Origin: Bacteroidota bacterium
GTDB taxonomy: Bacteria > Bacteroidota > Bacteroidia > Chitinophagales > Chitinophagaceae
Assembly: GCA_947441205.1 (NCBI GenBank)
Contig: CANETM010000081.1
Span: 1-7,005, forward strand
Length of the DNA stretch: 7,005 bases
Direction of reading: 5' to 3'
The stretch's first letter is position 1. Every line of letters begins with the position of its first letter. The position numbers were made by a program, and so were the translations under genes. Shown here one piece after another: positions 1-6,823 of this stretch. The notes beneath the pieces were generated by a model, which ran no database searches, was not told the DNA's origin, and saw only the letters and a program-made list of their open reading frames with translations.

Positions 1-276
1 AACAATATTATTTTTTAAACATTATAATAAATTATATGTAATAAAAATGTCTATATTTTACTTTAAAAAGATATCTTAGCATAAATATTAATACATATAA
101 AATTAATCAATATAAATATTTTATCATTTTTTTGATATAAGTAATTGATATACAATAAATATATAAAATAGTAAAAAATATGAAAAAGTAGTACAGCCAA
201 AAAATTTCATAAATTATTCTATAAAAGAACAAAATGTCATACATATAAATAATTAATATATAAAATAAATCAAAAC
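1..276. other. AT-rich non-coding region upstream of the porin gene
   Basis: By manual count about 34 of 276 bases are G or C (roughly 12%), far below the neighbouring genes. I find no convincing coding sequence, RNA gene or strong hairpin. The one long reading frame here (107-289, minus strand) encodes an I/Y/F-rich peptide of the sort any AT-rich DNA gives. The region must hold the porin promoter, but no clear Bacteroidota -33/-7 pair (TTTG and TAnnTTTG) stands out, so no promoter position is given. Confidence 0.6.
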
Positions 277-1293
277 ATGAAAAAATCAATTCTCATCATT
301 TCCTTATTATTTATAACCATTTTTAGTGTTCATGCTCAAAATGATTCAACTAAGACATTTTCAGAAACTAAGTCAACAACATACACAACCTATATTGATG
401 GTTATTATAGGGCTGATTTTGCAGGGTTAAAAGATAATAATAAAACCAGTTTTACAAATTCATCCAATGCATTTCAATTGGGAATGGCTTCCTTTAAAGT
501 TGATAAAACTTATGGGAAGTTTGCAGCTACCTTGGATTTAGGTTTTGGTAAGAGAGCAGATGAATTTTCATATAATGATAAAGGACTAGCTACAGCGGTT
601 AAGCAAGGGTATGTAAGTTTTGCGCCTAATTCAACAATTAAATTTACAGTAGGTAAATGGGCTACACATATTGGATATGAATTATTAGATGCATATTTAA
701 ACAGAAACTATAGTATGAGTTATGGGTTTTCTTATGGTCCATTTTTCCATACTGGTGTTAGAGCTGATATTAGTTTAGGTGGAAAGTCGGCAATGATGAT
801 TGGTGTTGCTGAACCGACTGATTTTATAAATGCCAAAGTTGAGCCAAAAATGATTATCGCTCAATTTAGTACTGCAACTAGTGATGATAAATTAAAAGCA
901 TATTTAAACTACCAAGGTGGAAAAGATAAAACACAAATTGATGTTGTATTAAATACTGTCATCACCAGTGAATTTGGTTTTAGCTATGATGGAACTGTTT
1001 GTAGTTTAGCAGGTACAAATTGGTCAAGTAATGCTATTTATTTCAACTATGACTTAAGTCCCAAATTTGGATTAGCTGTTAGATCTGAATATTTTAATGA
1101 TAGCGAAAGCGCTTTAGGTTTAGGTACTTCAGTTTTTCAAAATACATTATCGGCAAATTTAAAATTCAACAAGTTTACCATTATTCCGGAAATTAGATTT
1201 GATGATGCAACAAATACTCCTTTTTTAACAAAGGCGCAAGCAGCTACTGGCACAGCAGGTAGTTTCTTAATAGCAGCAGTATATAAATTTTAA
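277..1293 (+). CDS. Outer-membrane beta-barrel porin (OmpL-like, bbp2 type)
   Basis: The 338-residue product begins with a signal peptide of about 20 residues (MKK, a hydrophobic stretch, then VHA before QND), so the mature protein probably starts at Q21. The rest alternates polar and hydrophobic residues with many G, Y, F and N, as in transmembrane beta-strands, and it ends in a strand with terminal phenylalanine (AAVYKF), the usual barrel-assembly signal. Residues about 125-165 (VGKWATHIGYE, then NRNYS and PFFHTG) match my memory of the putative beta-barrel porin-2/OmpL-like family, in which a GK-x-x-T-x-x-GYE segment is followed by an N-x-x-YS and HTG segment. It would sit in the outer membrane and probably passes small solutes; the substrate cannot be told. 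The start is the only good ATG, preceded by an A-rich stretch and no Shine-Dalgarno sequence. It appears monocistronic, since the next gene is convergent. Confidence 0.85.
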   Translation: MKKSILIISLLFITIFSVHAQNDSTKTFSETKSTTYTTYIDGYYRADFAGLKDNNKTSFTNSSNAFQLGMASFKVDKTYGKFAATLDLGFGKRADEFSYNDKGLATAVKQGYVSFAPNSTIKFTVGKWATHIGYELLDAYLNRNYSMSYGFSYGPFFHTGVRADISLGGKSAMMIGVAEPTDFINAKVEPKMIIAQFSTATSDDKLKAYLNYQGGKDKTQIDVVLNTVITSEFGFSYDGTVCSLAGTNWSSNAIYFNYDLSPKFGLAVRSEYFNDSESALGLGTSVFQNTLSANLKFNKFTIIPEIRFDDATNTPFLTKAQAATGTAGSFLIAAVYKF

Positions 1294-1315
1294 GAAAGGA
1301 ATACAATTTCTATTC

Positions 1316-1348
1316 AAACGTATATATACCCCCGGCATATATACGTTT
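1316..1348. terminator. Perfect 12-bp inverted repeat, likely bidirectional terminator
   Basis: The left arm AAACGTATATAT (1316-1327) and right arm ATATATACGTTT (1337-1348) are exact reverse complements around a 9-base loop, ACCCCCGGC. It lies between the stops of two convergent genes, 22 bases after the porin and 25 bases from the end of the peptidase gene. Both strands finish the stem in TTT, so it could act in either direction. Against a standard intrinsic terminator, the stem is mostly A-T, the loop holds the G/C, and the trailing T run is short. Its role is inferred from position. Confidence 0.7.
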
Positions 1349-1373
1349 ATTAAGCAAGGAATCAATTATATTT

Positions 1374-2840
1374 TTAATCTTTCCATCGCCATTCTCCTGC
1401 AATGGTTAAAGGTTCTTTCAAATTATTTTTAATTAAGAATAATCTAGTTTCTTCATCCGTAAAATGTTTGGCTTCAATTTTTGAAGCATCTGCAACTCCG
1501 TATAAAAGCATTGCGTTAAACCTTACTGTATTGCGCATACCCTTATCTTCCACTAAACTAAAAACATCGCAATCGGCGTGATAGCATGGGCCAGCTCCTT
1601 TAGGTAGGGAACCACCAGCGCCACCACCTGTTGGAATTCCATTTAACATGAAAGGTTGATGGTCACTATGTAAGCCTGCACCAGCTACAAATGTATTTTT
1701 AAAACTGGTATCAATTTGTTTTGCAATAGAGCCAATGGATTCGAATAATGCTTTGCTTTCTTGTGCACTTGTCGCATAACCTTTAGGATCATTGGTCATG
1801 TCATAATTCAACATGTATCTTATATTGTCAATACTTTTATCTTTTATTGCTGCATCAACATAATGTCTTGATCCTAATAAACCTTCTTCTTCACCCATGA
1901 ACATAACAAAGTCAATGCTGCGTGCAGGTTGTAATTTTAATGCTTTGAAAGTTCGCGCCATATCTAAAACCGAAAATGATCCAATACCATTATCCATGGC
2001 GCCAGTTGCTAAATCCCAGCTATCTAAATGTCCACCAATGACAATTTTTTCATTAGGTATGGAACTTCCTTTAATGGTAGCAATTACGTTACGTGCTTTA
2101 ATTAATCCCGATTGGTTGGTCATTTTAATATGACTAAATAAGGGGGTAGCTTTTATTTGTTCTTTCAATGCATGACCATCTTCTTTTCCAATACAAACTG
2201 CAGGTATTGGAATAAGCTTTCCTGTGACTGATGCTGTTCCCGTAAGCAATACACCTTTGTCTGCGGTATTAATAACGATAATTCCTTTTGCTCCATATTT
2301 AGTCGCGATTGCTGTTTTTTCAGAACGGTGTAGGTTAGGAGTTCCTGCTTTTGACCCAGGTAAAGTACCTAAATAAACTAAGGCAATTTTGCCTTTTACT
2401 TTTTCCGGATTTGTTGCATAGTCATCTTCCACACCATTGCCCATGTCAACCACTTCTAAATTTATATCAGCAGACACTGGTGAATGTGCAAGCGATACCG
2501 ATTTGAATGCTTTTAAATTATTATTATTTCCAATGCTTACTTCGAGTGATCCTCGGCTCCAACTTTCTACTTCAAAGGATTGAAATTTTACATTCGTAAA
2601 ACCATATGATTTTAGAAGGTCAAATGCAAATTGCTCAGCTTTCTTTCCATTTTCCGAACCTGTTAATCGGTGGCCGATGGTTTCTGATGCTATTTTTAAG
2701 GAGGTGTATGCGTTGGAATGCTCCAGTACTTCTTTATTAATTTTTTCAAAAATGTTATTCCAAGCTGGTTTAGCTTGTGCATTTATTTCGCTTGTAATTA
2801 ACAAGCTACCAAATCCCAATAAGGCTATTATCTTTTTCAT
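1374..2840 (-). CDS. Secreted M28-family zinc metallopeptidase (carboxypeptidase Q-like)
   Basis: The 488-residue protein starts with a signal peptide (MKKIIALLGF onward, cleavage likely near INAQA, about residue 21-23), so it acts in the periplasm or outside the cell. A PA-like insert occupies about residues 125-250 (for example VKGKIALVYLG and YGAKGIIVIN) inside the M28 fold. The catalytic domain shows a full M28 di-zinc set: H271 in GGHLDSWD, D283 in AMDNG, E317 (general base) and E318 (ligand) in MGEEEGLLGS, D347 in NYDMTND, and H421 in CYHADCD. Length and layout fit M28B carboxypeptidase Q/plasma glutamate carboxypeptidase relatives, which remove amino acids from short peptides. Family assignment is firm; aminopeptidase versus dipeptidase or carboxypeptidase specificity is not readable. 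The gene is divergent from the SPFH gene, stands alone on its strand, and its 3' end faces the inverted repeat. Confidence 0.93.
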   Translation of the reverse strand: MKKIIALLGFGSLLITSEINAQAKPAWNNIFEKINKEVLEHSNAYTSLKIASETIGHRLTGSENGKKAEQFAFDLLKSYGFTNVKFQSFEVESWSRGSLEVSIGNNNNLKAFKSVSLAHSPVSADINLEVVDMGNGVEDDYATNPEKVKGKIALVYLGTLPGSKAGTPNLHRSEKTAIATKYGAKGIIVINTADKGVLLTGTASVTGKLIPIPAVCIGKEDGHALKEQIKATPLFSHIKMTNQSGLIKARNVIATIKGSSIPNEKIVIGGHLDSWDLATGAMDNGIGSFSVLDMARTFKALKLQPARSIDFVMFMGEEEGLLGSRHYVDAAIKDKSIDNIRYMLNYDMTNDPKGYATSAQESKALFESIGSIAKQIDTSFKNTFVAGAGLHSDHQPFMLNGIPTGGGAGGSLPKGAGPCYHADCDVFSLVEDKGMRNTVRFNAMLLYGVADASKIEAKHFTDEETRLFLIKNNLKEPLTIAGEWRWKD

Positions 2841-2906
2841 GTATAGTATTCTTTAAAAGCTAATTTATGGAATATTTAGTTGTAATTTTAGTATAAATTA
2901 TAAAAC
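2841..2906. promoter_or_regulatory. Divergent intergenic region with promoters for M28 peptidase and SPFH operon
   Basis: The 66-bp, very AT-rich gap between two divergent ATG codons must carry both promoters, possibly overlapping. On the plus strand TAATTTTA (2883-2890) is one base from the Bacteroidota -7 consensus TAnnTTTG, with a poor -33 candidate around 2864. This is only suggestive. Neither start has a Shine-Dalgarno sequence; the plus-strand start is preceded by ATAAAAC. Confidence 0.4.
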
Positions 2907-3811
2907 ATGTTATTAATCATACTGGGTATTATTATATTTTTTTCAGCAAAAGCTGTTCAAAATTTAAACGCTCCAATTGCGCAATACGTTGGAAAAATTA
3001 GAATTGCAGGTATTGCCATCATATTCATTGGTTTATTCACTTCAAGTATCAAACAAATTGATGCTGGAGAAATTGGGGTTCAGTCTTTATTTGGAAAAGT
3101 GCAGGATGAAATTTTATCAAGTGGTTTGAATATGGTGAATCCATTAATGGACATTAGATCAATTGATGTAAGAACTCAAAATTATACCATGAGCGGTGTA
3201 CATAATGAGGGTGATGTAGCGGGAGATGATGCCATTAGGGTGTTGACTGCTGACGGACTTGAAGTTGTCATTGATTTAACGGTGTTATATAGGGTTCAGG
3301 CAAATCAAGCACCAAAAATTGTACGTGAAATTGGATATGATTTTAAAAATGTGGTAGTACGTCCCATTACAAGAACAAAAATTAGAGACAATGCAGTTTA
3401 TTACACAGCGGTGGATTTATATTCATTAAAAAGAGACGAATTTCAAACAAGAATTTTCAAAACAATTGAAGAAAATTTAAAGTTAGGGGATTAGTTTTAG
3501 AACAATTATTGGTAAGAAATATTTCATTACCGGCTTCGGTGAAAGGTTCGATTGAAGAAAAAATTAAAGCAGAACAGGAAGCTCAAAAAATGCAATATGT
3601 GTTGCAAAAAGAAAAGCAAGAAGCGGAAAGAAAAAGAGTAGAAGCACAGGGGATCGCTGACTATCAAAGAATTATTAGTATGGGATTAGGCGATAAGCAA
3701 TTACAATATGAGCAAATACAGGCCATGAAAGGACTAATGACTTCACCTAATGCTAAAGTGATTATCATGGGTGGAGGTAAAACGCCTATCATTTTAGACG
3801 GGAAAAACTAA
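2907..3811 (+). CDS. Prohibitin/SPFH-domain membrane protein, split by a -1 frame change
   Basis: Read in one frame, translation stops at 3494 after 195 residues. The expected family continuation (RGLVLEQLLVRNISLP, then a charged helix) resumes at once in the -1 frame and runs to 3811. Joined at 3482, the product would be 301 residues, normal for a bacterial prohibitin-family protein. Seen in order are a hydrophobic N-terminus (about 1-14), a second membrane segment (about 33-46), an SPFH/band 7 domain starting at IKQIDAGEIGV (48-58) and including DGLEVVIDLTVLYRV (116-130), then a coiled coil rich in E, K, Q and A (KIKAEQEAQ to EAERKRVEAQG) and a short tail. Family members oligomerise at the membrane and are linked to membrane organisation and control of proteases such as FtsH; no such partner is visible here. 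It is first of three tightly spaced genes. If the break is real and not bypassed, the cell makes only the SPFH part without the oligomerising coiled coil. Confidence 0.85.
3476..3482 (+). other. Possible -1 slippery heptamer T TTA AAG at the frame break
   Basis: In the upstream frame the codons are AAT TTA AAG, so the last T of AAT plus the next two codons form X XXY YYZ in the right phase. Slipping back one base re-pairs on TTT AAA and continues GTT AGG GGA TTA (V R G L), exactly where family homology resumes. The upstream-frame stop is the TAG at 3492-3494. No strong stimulatory element is seen: the nearest stable-looking hairpin (3527-3542) begins 44 bases downstream, and no purine-rich Shine-Dalgarno-like site lies about 10 bases upstream. 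Loss of one A from an original AAAA would give the same picture. Confidence 0.35.
3482..3811 (+). CDS. C-terminal coiled-coil part of the SPFH protein (-1 frame)
   Basis: This 109-residue stretch (V-R-G-L onward) is the downstream half of the prohibitin-family gene, not an independent gene. It contains the conserved RGLVLEQLLVRNISLP junction, a long amphipathic helix (EEKIKAEQEAQKMQYVLQKE and on to IADYQRI) and a tail with SPNAKVIIMGGG and PIIL typical of Bacteroidota prohibitins. The only start-like codon near its beginning is TTG at 3509, which would cut into the conserved segment and has no ribosome binding site, so independent translation is unlikely. The reading frame is otherwise clean to its TAA, which argues that any disruption is recent, is a sequencing artefact, or is bypassed. 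Confidence 0.75.
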   Translation, partial: VRGLVLEQLLVRNISLPASVKGSIEEKIKAEQEAQKMQYVLQKEKQEAERKRVEAQGIADYQRIISMGLGDKQLQYEQIQAMKGLMTSPNAKVIIMGGGKTPIILDGKN

Positions 3812-3821
3812 TTAAATTCAA

Positions 3822-4181
3822 GTGCGAATTAAAGGGCTACTCTTATTAATTATTATCTGCAATTTGTTTAGCAGTTGTTTATATACAACTAAAAAAGGAT
3901 ATGCATCCTATTATGCCGATTTCTATGAAGGAAGAAAAACGGCTAATGGTGAAGTTTTTAAAAATAATAAAATAACAGCTGCACATAAAAAACTTCCTTT
4001 TGGTACAAAAGTCGAAGTGACTAATTTGAAAAATAATAAATCAATTGTGGTGCGCATAAATGACCGTGGGCCCTTTGTGAAAGGCAGAATTATTGACCTT
4101 ACTAAATCAGCGGCCAAAGAAATTGATATGATAAGCGATGGCGTTGTAAAAGTAAAAATTAGATATAGAAAACATTTGTAA
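3822..4181 (+). CDS. RlpA-like double-psi beta-barrel lipoprotein
   Basis: The 119-residue product has a lipoprotein signal (hydrophobic LLLLIIIC, then LFSSC with Cys19 as the likely lipidated residue) followed by one RlpA-type double-psi beta-barrel: GYASYYADFYEGRKTANGE (26-44), ITAAHKKLPFGT (51-62), VRINDRGPF (77-85) and IIDLTKSAA (90-98). E44, H55 and D81 have the same spacing as the E, H and D reported to be needed for lytic transglycosylase activity in Pseudomonas RlpA, so an active enzyme that cleaves peptidoglycan glycan strands is plausible. There is no SPOR domain, so septal targeting by denuded glycans would need another route. The start must be GTG at 3822: the frame has a stop at 3813-3815 and no useful internal ATG. 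It lies 10 bp after the SPFH gene and 8 bp before nnrD. Confidence 0.9.
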   Translation: MRIKGLLLLIIICNLFSSCLYTTKKGYASYYADFYEGRKTANGEVFKNNKITAAHKKLPFGTKVEVTNLKNNKSIVVRINDRGPFVKGRIIDLTKSAAKEIDMISDGVVKVKIRYRKHL

Positions 4182-4189
4182 ATATTTTT

Positions 4190-5005
4190 ATGCATTTAAT
4201 CACTGAGCAATGGGTTGAACAGCATGTCATACATCGTGCTTTAAATGGGCATAAGAAAACATTTGGACATGTTTTGATAATTGCAGGTAGTGAAGGAAAA
4301 GCGGGAGCTGCAATTTTATGTGCAAAAGCTGCAATACATAATGGATGTGGAATGGTGACAGCATTGTTGCCAAATGATGCAGTAACTGTATTATTAGAGC
4401 AGTGTCCAGAAATCATGTACTTAAATAATCCAAGTATTGAAGGGGTTGATTTAAAACCATTTGACGCCATATTAATGGGTCCTGGTATTGGTTTTTCTGA
4501 AATTGCTAAATCCAATTTAAAGTACGTACTTGAAAATTTCAATGGATCAATAATACTTGATGCGGATGCTTTAACCATTATTGCTAATGAAAAATATAAG
4601 CTTAATGCAAATCATATTGTCACCCCACATCCAGGTGAATTTTCGCGTTTAATGGGTATTGAATATGATGAAGATAAAAGGGTAGAGCAAGCTTTATTAT
4701 TTATTGAAAAAACAAATGCTGTATTAGTGTTGAAAGGAGCGAAAACAATTGTAGCCTCGTCTTCCAATGAGTTAATGCAAAATACAACAGGTAATGATGG
4801 AATGGCAACTGCTGGAAGTGGCGACGTATTATCAGGCATTATTGCAGCATTATGTGCACGAGGTTATTCAAAATTTAATGCTGCTGCTATTGGTGTTTAC
4901 GTACACGGTTTAGCTGGAGATATGGCTATTATGAATATATCAAAGTCGGGTTTAGTTGCCTCTGACATTATAAATAGTTCAAGTAAAATTCGTGCACTCG
5001 ACTAA
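4190..5005 (+). CDS. nnrD: Standalone ADP/ATP-dependent NAD(P)H-hydrate dehydratase
   Basis: The enzyme converts the S form of hydrated NADH or NADPH back to the normal cofactor using ADP or ATP, a cytoplasmic metabolite-repair reaction. The 271-residue protein covers the whole ribokinase-like YjeF C-terminal domain: FGHVLIIAGSEGKAGAA (25-41), GPGIG (97-101), LDADAL (123-128), TPHPGEFSRLMG (145-156), LKGAKT (181-186) and the signature TGNDGMATAGSGDVLSG (200-216) with the catalytic Asp at 212. In many bacteria this domain is fused behind the NAD(P)HX epimerase (YjeF_N, nnrE) in a protein of about 500 residues. Here the epimerase domain is absent and the preceding gene is rlpA-like, so the protein is a single-domain form like Bacillus YxkO. 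It is the last gene of the three-gene run, starting 8 bp after the previous stop with no Shine-Dalgarno sequence. Confidence 0.93.
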   Translation: MHLITEQWVEQHVIHRALNGHKKTFGHVLIIAGSEGKAGAAILCAKAAIHNGCGMVTALLPNDAVTVLLEQCPEIMYLNNPSIEGVDLKPFDAILMGPGIGFSEIAKSNLKYVLENFNGSIILDADALTIIANEKYKLNANHIVTPHPGEFSRLMGIEYDEDKRVEQALLFIEKTNAVLVLKGAKTIVASSSNELMQNTTGNDGMATAGSGDVLSGIIAALCARGYSKFNAAAIGVYVHGLAGDMAIMNISKSGLVASDIINSSSKIRALD

Positions 5006-5125
5006 GTTTTTTGGTTTTTAGATTTATAATAAATTGATTTTCATATAATTGCGATTATTTAGTATATGCTTTAAATTTAATATTAACTTTCTGAAATATT
5101 TTAAAAGTTTCCCTATCTTTAATGC
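5006..5125 (+). promoter_or_regulatory. Intergenic region, probable promoter for the lipoprotein/MFS pair
   Basis: These 120 AT-rich bases separate the nnrD stop from the next start, a gap much larger than those within the preceding run. TAACTTTC (5084-5091) and TATCTTTA (5114-5121) each differ by one base from the Bacteroidota -7 box TAnnTTTG, but neither has a clear -33 TTTG partner. The second would put the transcript start almost at the ATG. No convincing terminator hairpin for the upstream run is seen. Confidence 0.35.
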
Positions 5126-5548
5126 ATGAATATGAAATCATTTAAATATTTACTAATCGCAATCCCTTTTTTACTTGCTTCTTGTAGTAAAGGAGCAGAA
5201 ACAACAACAACTCCACCTGAAACTCCAGTAGAAGTTTCAGTTGCTTTTTCAGTAAATGTTGATCCTGGTGCTGGAAACATTTTGGGAGTTGTAGGCACAG
5301 CACAAGCCATTATTGTAAAAGTTAGTTCTGCTTTACCAAAAGAAGGAGTTACAATATTAGTAACCGTTACAAAGGATGCAGATAATTCAGTTGTTTTTAC
5401 AAATACGAGTTCAAGTTTAACTGCTGATAATACGGTAAATATAACTGGATTAACACCCGGTGCTTTGTCTACAACAACAGTTGTTGTTACATCAAAAGCA
5501 ACTTCTTCAAATACAAAGTCACTCTCCTTTAAGTTAGCTGCTAAGTAG
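5126..5548 (+). CDS. Small secreted lipoprotein of unknown function
   Basis: I do not recognise a named family. The 140-residue protein has a clear lipoprotein signal (KYLLIAIPFLLASC, Cys20), followed by a flexible Thr/Pro linker (ETTTTPPETP, 25-34) and a domain of about 100 residues made of alternating V/T/S-rich strands (VEVSVAFSVNV, AIIVKVSSAL, GVTILVTVTKD, NTVNITGLTPG, STTTVVVTSKA). The pattern suggests a single Ig-like or fibronectin-like beta-sandwich. SKG after the Cys lacks the acidic surface-export motif described in some Bacteroidota, so periplasmic-side anchoring is as likely as surface display. ATG at 5132 is an alternative start that would shorten the signal by two residues. The exporter gene follows after 9 bp, so the two are probably co-transcribed. 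Confidence 0.75.
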   Translation: MNMKSFKYLLIAIPFLLASCSKGAETTTTPPETPVEVSVAFSVNVDPGAGNILGVVGTAQAIIVKVSSALPKEGVTILVTVTKDADNSVVFTNTSSSLTADNTVNITGLTPGALSTTTVVVTSKATSSNTKSLSFKLAAK

Positions 5549-5557
5549 CGTTTTAGC

Positions 5558-6808
5558 ATGCATCAAAAAACAAGGAAGAATCAATTTTATTTGATTTTAA
5601 TTTTAGGTTCACTAACTTCTATTGGTCCATTGTCAATTGACATGTACCTTCCTGCATTCCCTAGTATTGCTAATAACTTACATACCACGATTGCGAATGT
5701 AATGTTATCCTTATCTTCTTTCTTTGTGGGTATTTCTTTTGGACAATTATTGTATGGGCCATTACTAGAAAGGTACGGTCGTAAAACACCCTTGTATTTT
5801 GGATTAGGTTTGTATATGATTTCATCCATTGCATGTGCCACCGCAATGTCTGTTGAAACATTAATTATATTTAGATTTTTTCAAGCATTAGGTGGATGTG
5901 TAGGAATGGTTGCTTCAAGAGCAATGGTGAGGGATTTATTTGAAGTAAAGGATAATGCAAAAGTATTTTCGACCCTAATGTTAGTGGTAGCGGTTTCTCC
6001 CATTATTGCACCAACACTTGGAGGATTTATTTCTACTTTTTTAGGGTGGAGATATATTTTTGGCATGTTGATTATTGTAATTCTATTAATCGTATTAGGC
6101 ATTTACTTTTTATTACCAGAAAGTAAAAAACCAGATCCTAATTTTTCACTGAAACCAAAAAGTATTCTAAAAGGATTTGCAGTGATTATTAAGCAGCCAC
6201 AATTTGCTGTATATACTTTTACAGGAGCCATCGCTTACGCAGGTTTATATGCCTATATAAGTGGTTCTCCGTATGTATTTATGGAAGTGTTTAAGGTAAC
6301 TGAACAGCATTATGGTTGGATATTTGCAATTGTTGCTGCAGGATTAATTTCTGCAAGTCAATTTAATAGTAGGTTATTAAAAAAACATAGTTCAGAACAA
6401 ATAATCAAAGTGGCTTTAACTGTACAAGGTATTATTGGAATAATGCTTTTATCAACTTCGGTTTTTGGTTTTAGCGAATTGTATTCAACTATTGTGTTGG
6501 TGTTTTTATATTTATGTTGTCAGGGTTTTTTATTTCCAAATGCTTCAGCGCTTTCCATGGCACCCTTTGCAACTAATGCCGGCAATGCGTCAGCTTTAAT
6601 GGGTTTTATTCAAATGAGTGTAGGCGCATTTATGTCTGCAATGGTAAGTTTATTACATGATGATTCGACATTATCCATGACAGGCGTTATGTGCTTTTGT
6701 ACTTTAGGTGCATCTACCATACTTTATTTTGGACGAAAAATTATGGTAAAAGCTGCTTCCGTTAAATTAGTCGAGGAAGAGGAAATTGAAATGATCAATA
6801 CGCTTTAA
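5558..6808 (+). CDS. MFS multidrug transporter, Bcr/CflA family
   Basis: The 416-residue inner-membrane protein has about 12 hydrophobic segments and the hallmarks of the drug:proton antiporter group with 12 helices: IDMYLPAFP at the end of helix 1 (27-35), the loop 2-3 motif GPLLERYGRKTPL (67-79, with E where D is common), RFFQALGG with a following R in helix 4 (106-113, motif B), and SPIIAPTLGG in helix 5 (147-156, motif C, typical of exporters). Order and length fit Bcr/CflA proteins, which export compounds such as bicyclomycin, chloramphenicol or cysteine-related metabolites. The substrate here cannot be inferred. The C-terminus is a short acidic tail (VEEEEIEM). It starts 9 bp after the lipoprotein gene and converges on the partial gene beyond, with only 15 bp between stops. 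Confidence 0.92.
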   Translation: MHQKTRKNQFYLILILGSLTSIGPLSIDMYLPAFPSIANNLHTTIANVMLSLSSFFVGISFGQLLYGPLLERYGRKTPLYFGLGLYMISSIACATAMSVETLIIFRFFQALGGCVGMVASRAMVRDLFEVKDNAKVFSTLMLVVAVSPIIAPTLGGFISTFLGWRYIFGMLIIVILLIVLGIYFLLPESKKPDPNFSLKPKSILKGFAVIIKQPQFAVYTFTGAIAYAGLYAYISGSPYVFMEVFKVTEQHYGWIFAIVAAGLISASQFNSRLLKKHSSEQIIKVALTVQGIIGIMLLSTSVFGFSELYSTIVLVFLYLCCQGFLFPNASALSMAPFATNAGNASALMGFIQMSVGAFMSAMVSLLHDDSTLSMTGVMCFCTLGASTILYFGRKIMVKAASVKLVEEEEIEMINTL

Positions 6809-6823
6809 TACACGCATTAATTT

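Noticed and set aside
122..137. Small hairpin TATCA / TGATA around six T residues
   Set aside because: A five-pair A-T stem is expected by chance in DNA this AT-rich, and there is no gene upstream in the window that it would terminate.
107..289. 60-codon minus-strand frame in the AT-rich leader
   Set aside because: It is a low-complexity I/Y/F/L peptide typical of random translation of AT-rich DNA, and it overlaps the porin start.
3527..3542. Hairpin TTACCG-GCTT-CGGTGA considered as a frameshift stimulator
   Set aside because: It begins 44 bases after the heptamer, while known stimulators for -1 slippage usually begin within about 5-9 bases; it also lies in a codon-constrained conserved segment.
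4159..4839. Antisense open frames opposite nnrD
   Set aside because: They lie wholly opposite a gene with an intact family signature; the translations show no recognisable features.
5119..5559. 146-codon open frame on the minus strand, opposite the small lipoprotein gene
   Set aside because: It covers the same DNA as the plus-strand gene, which has a convincing lipoprotein signal and Cys. The antisense product has no signal, domain or family likeness, and its length reflects the codon bias of the real gene.
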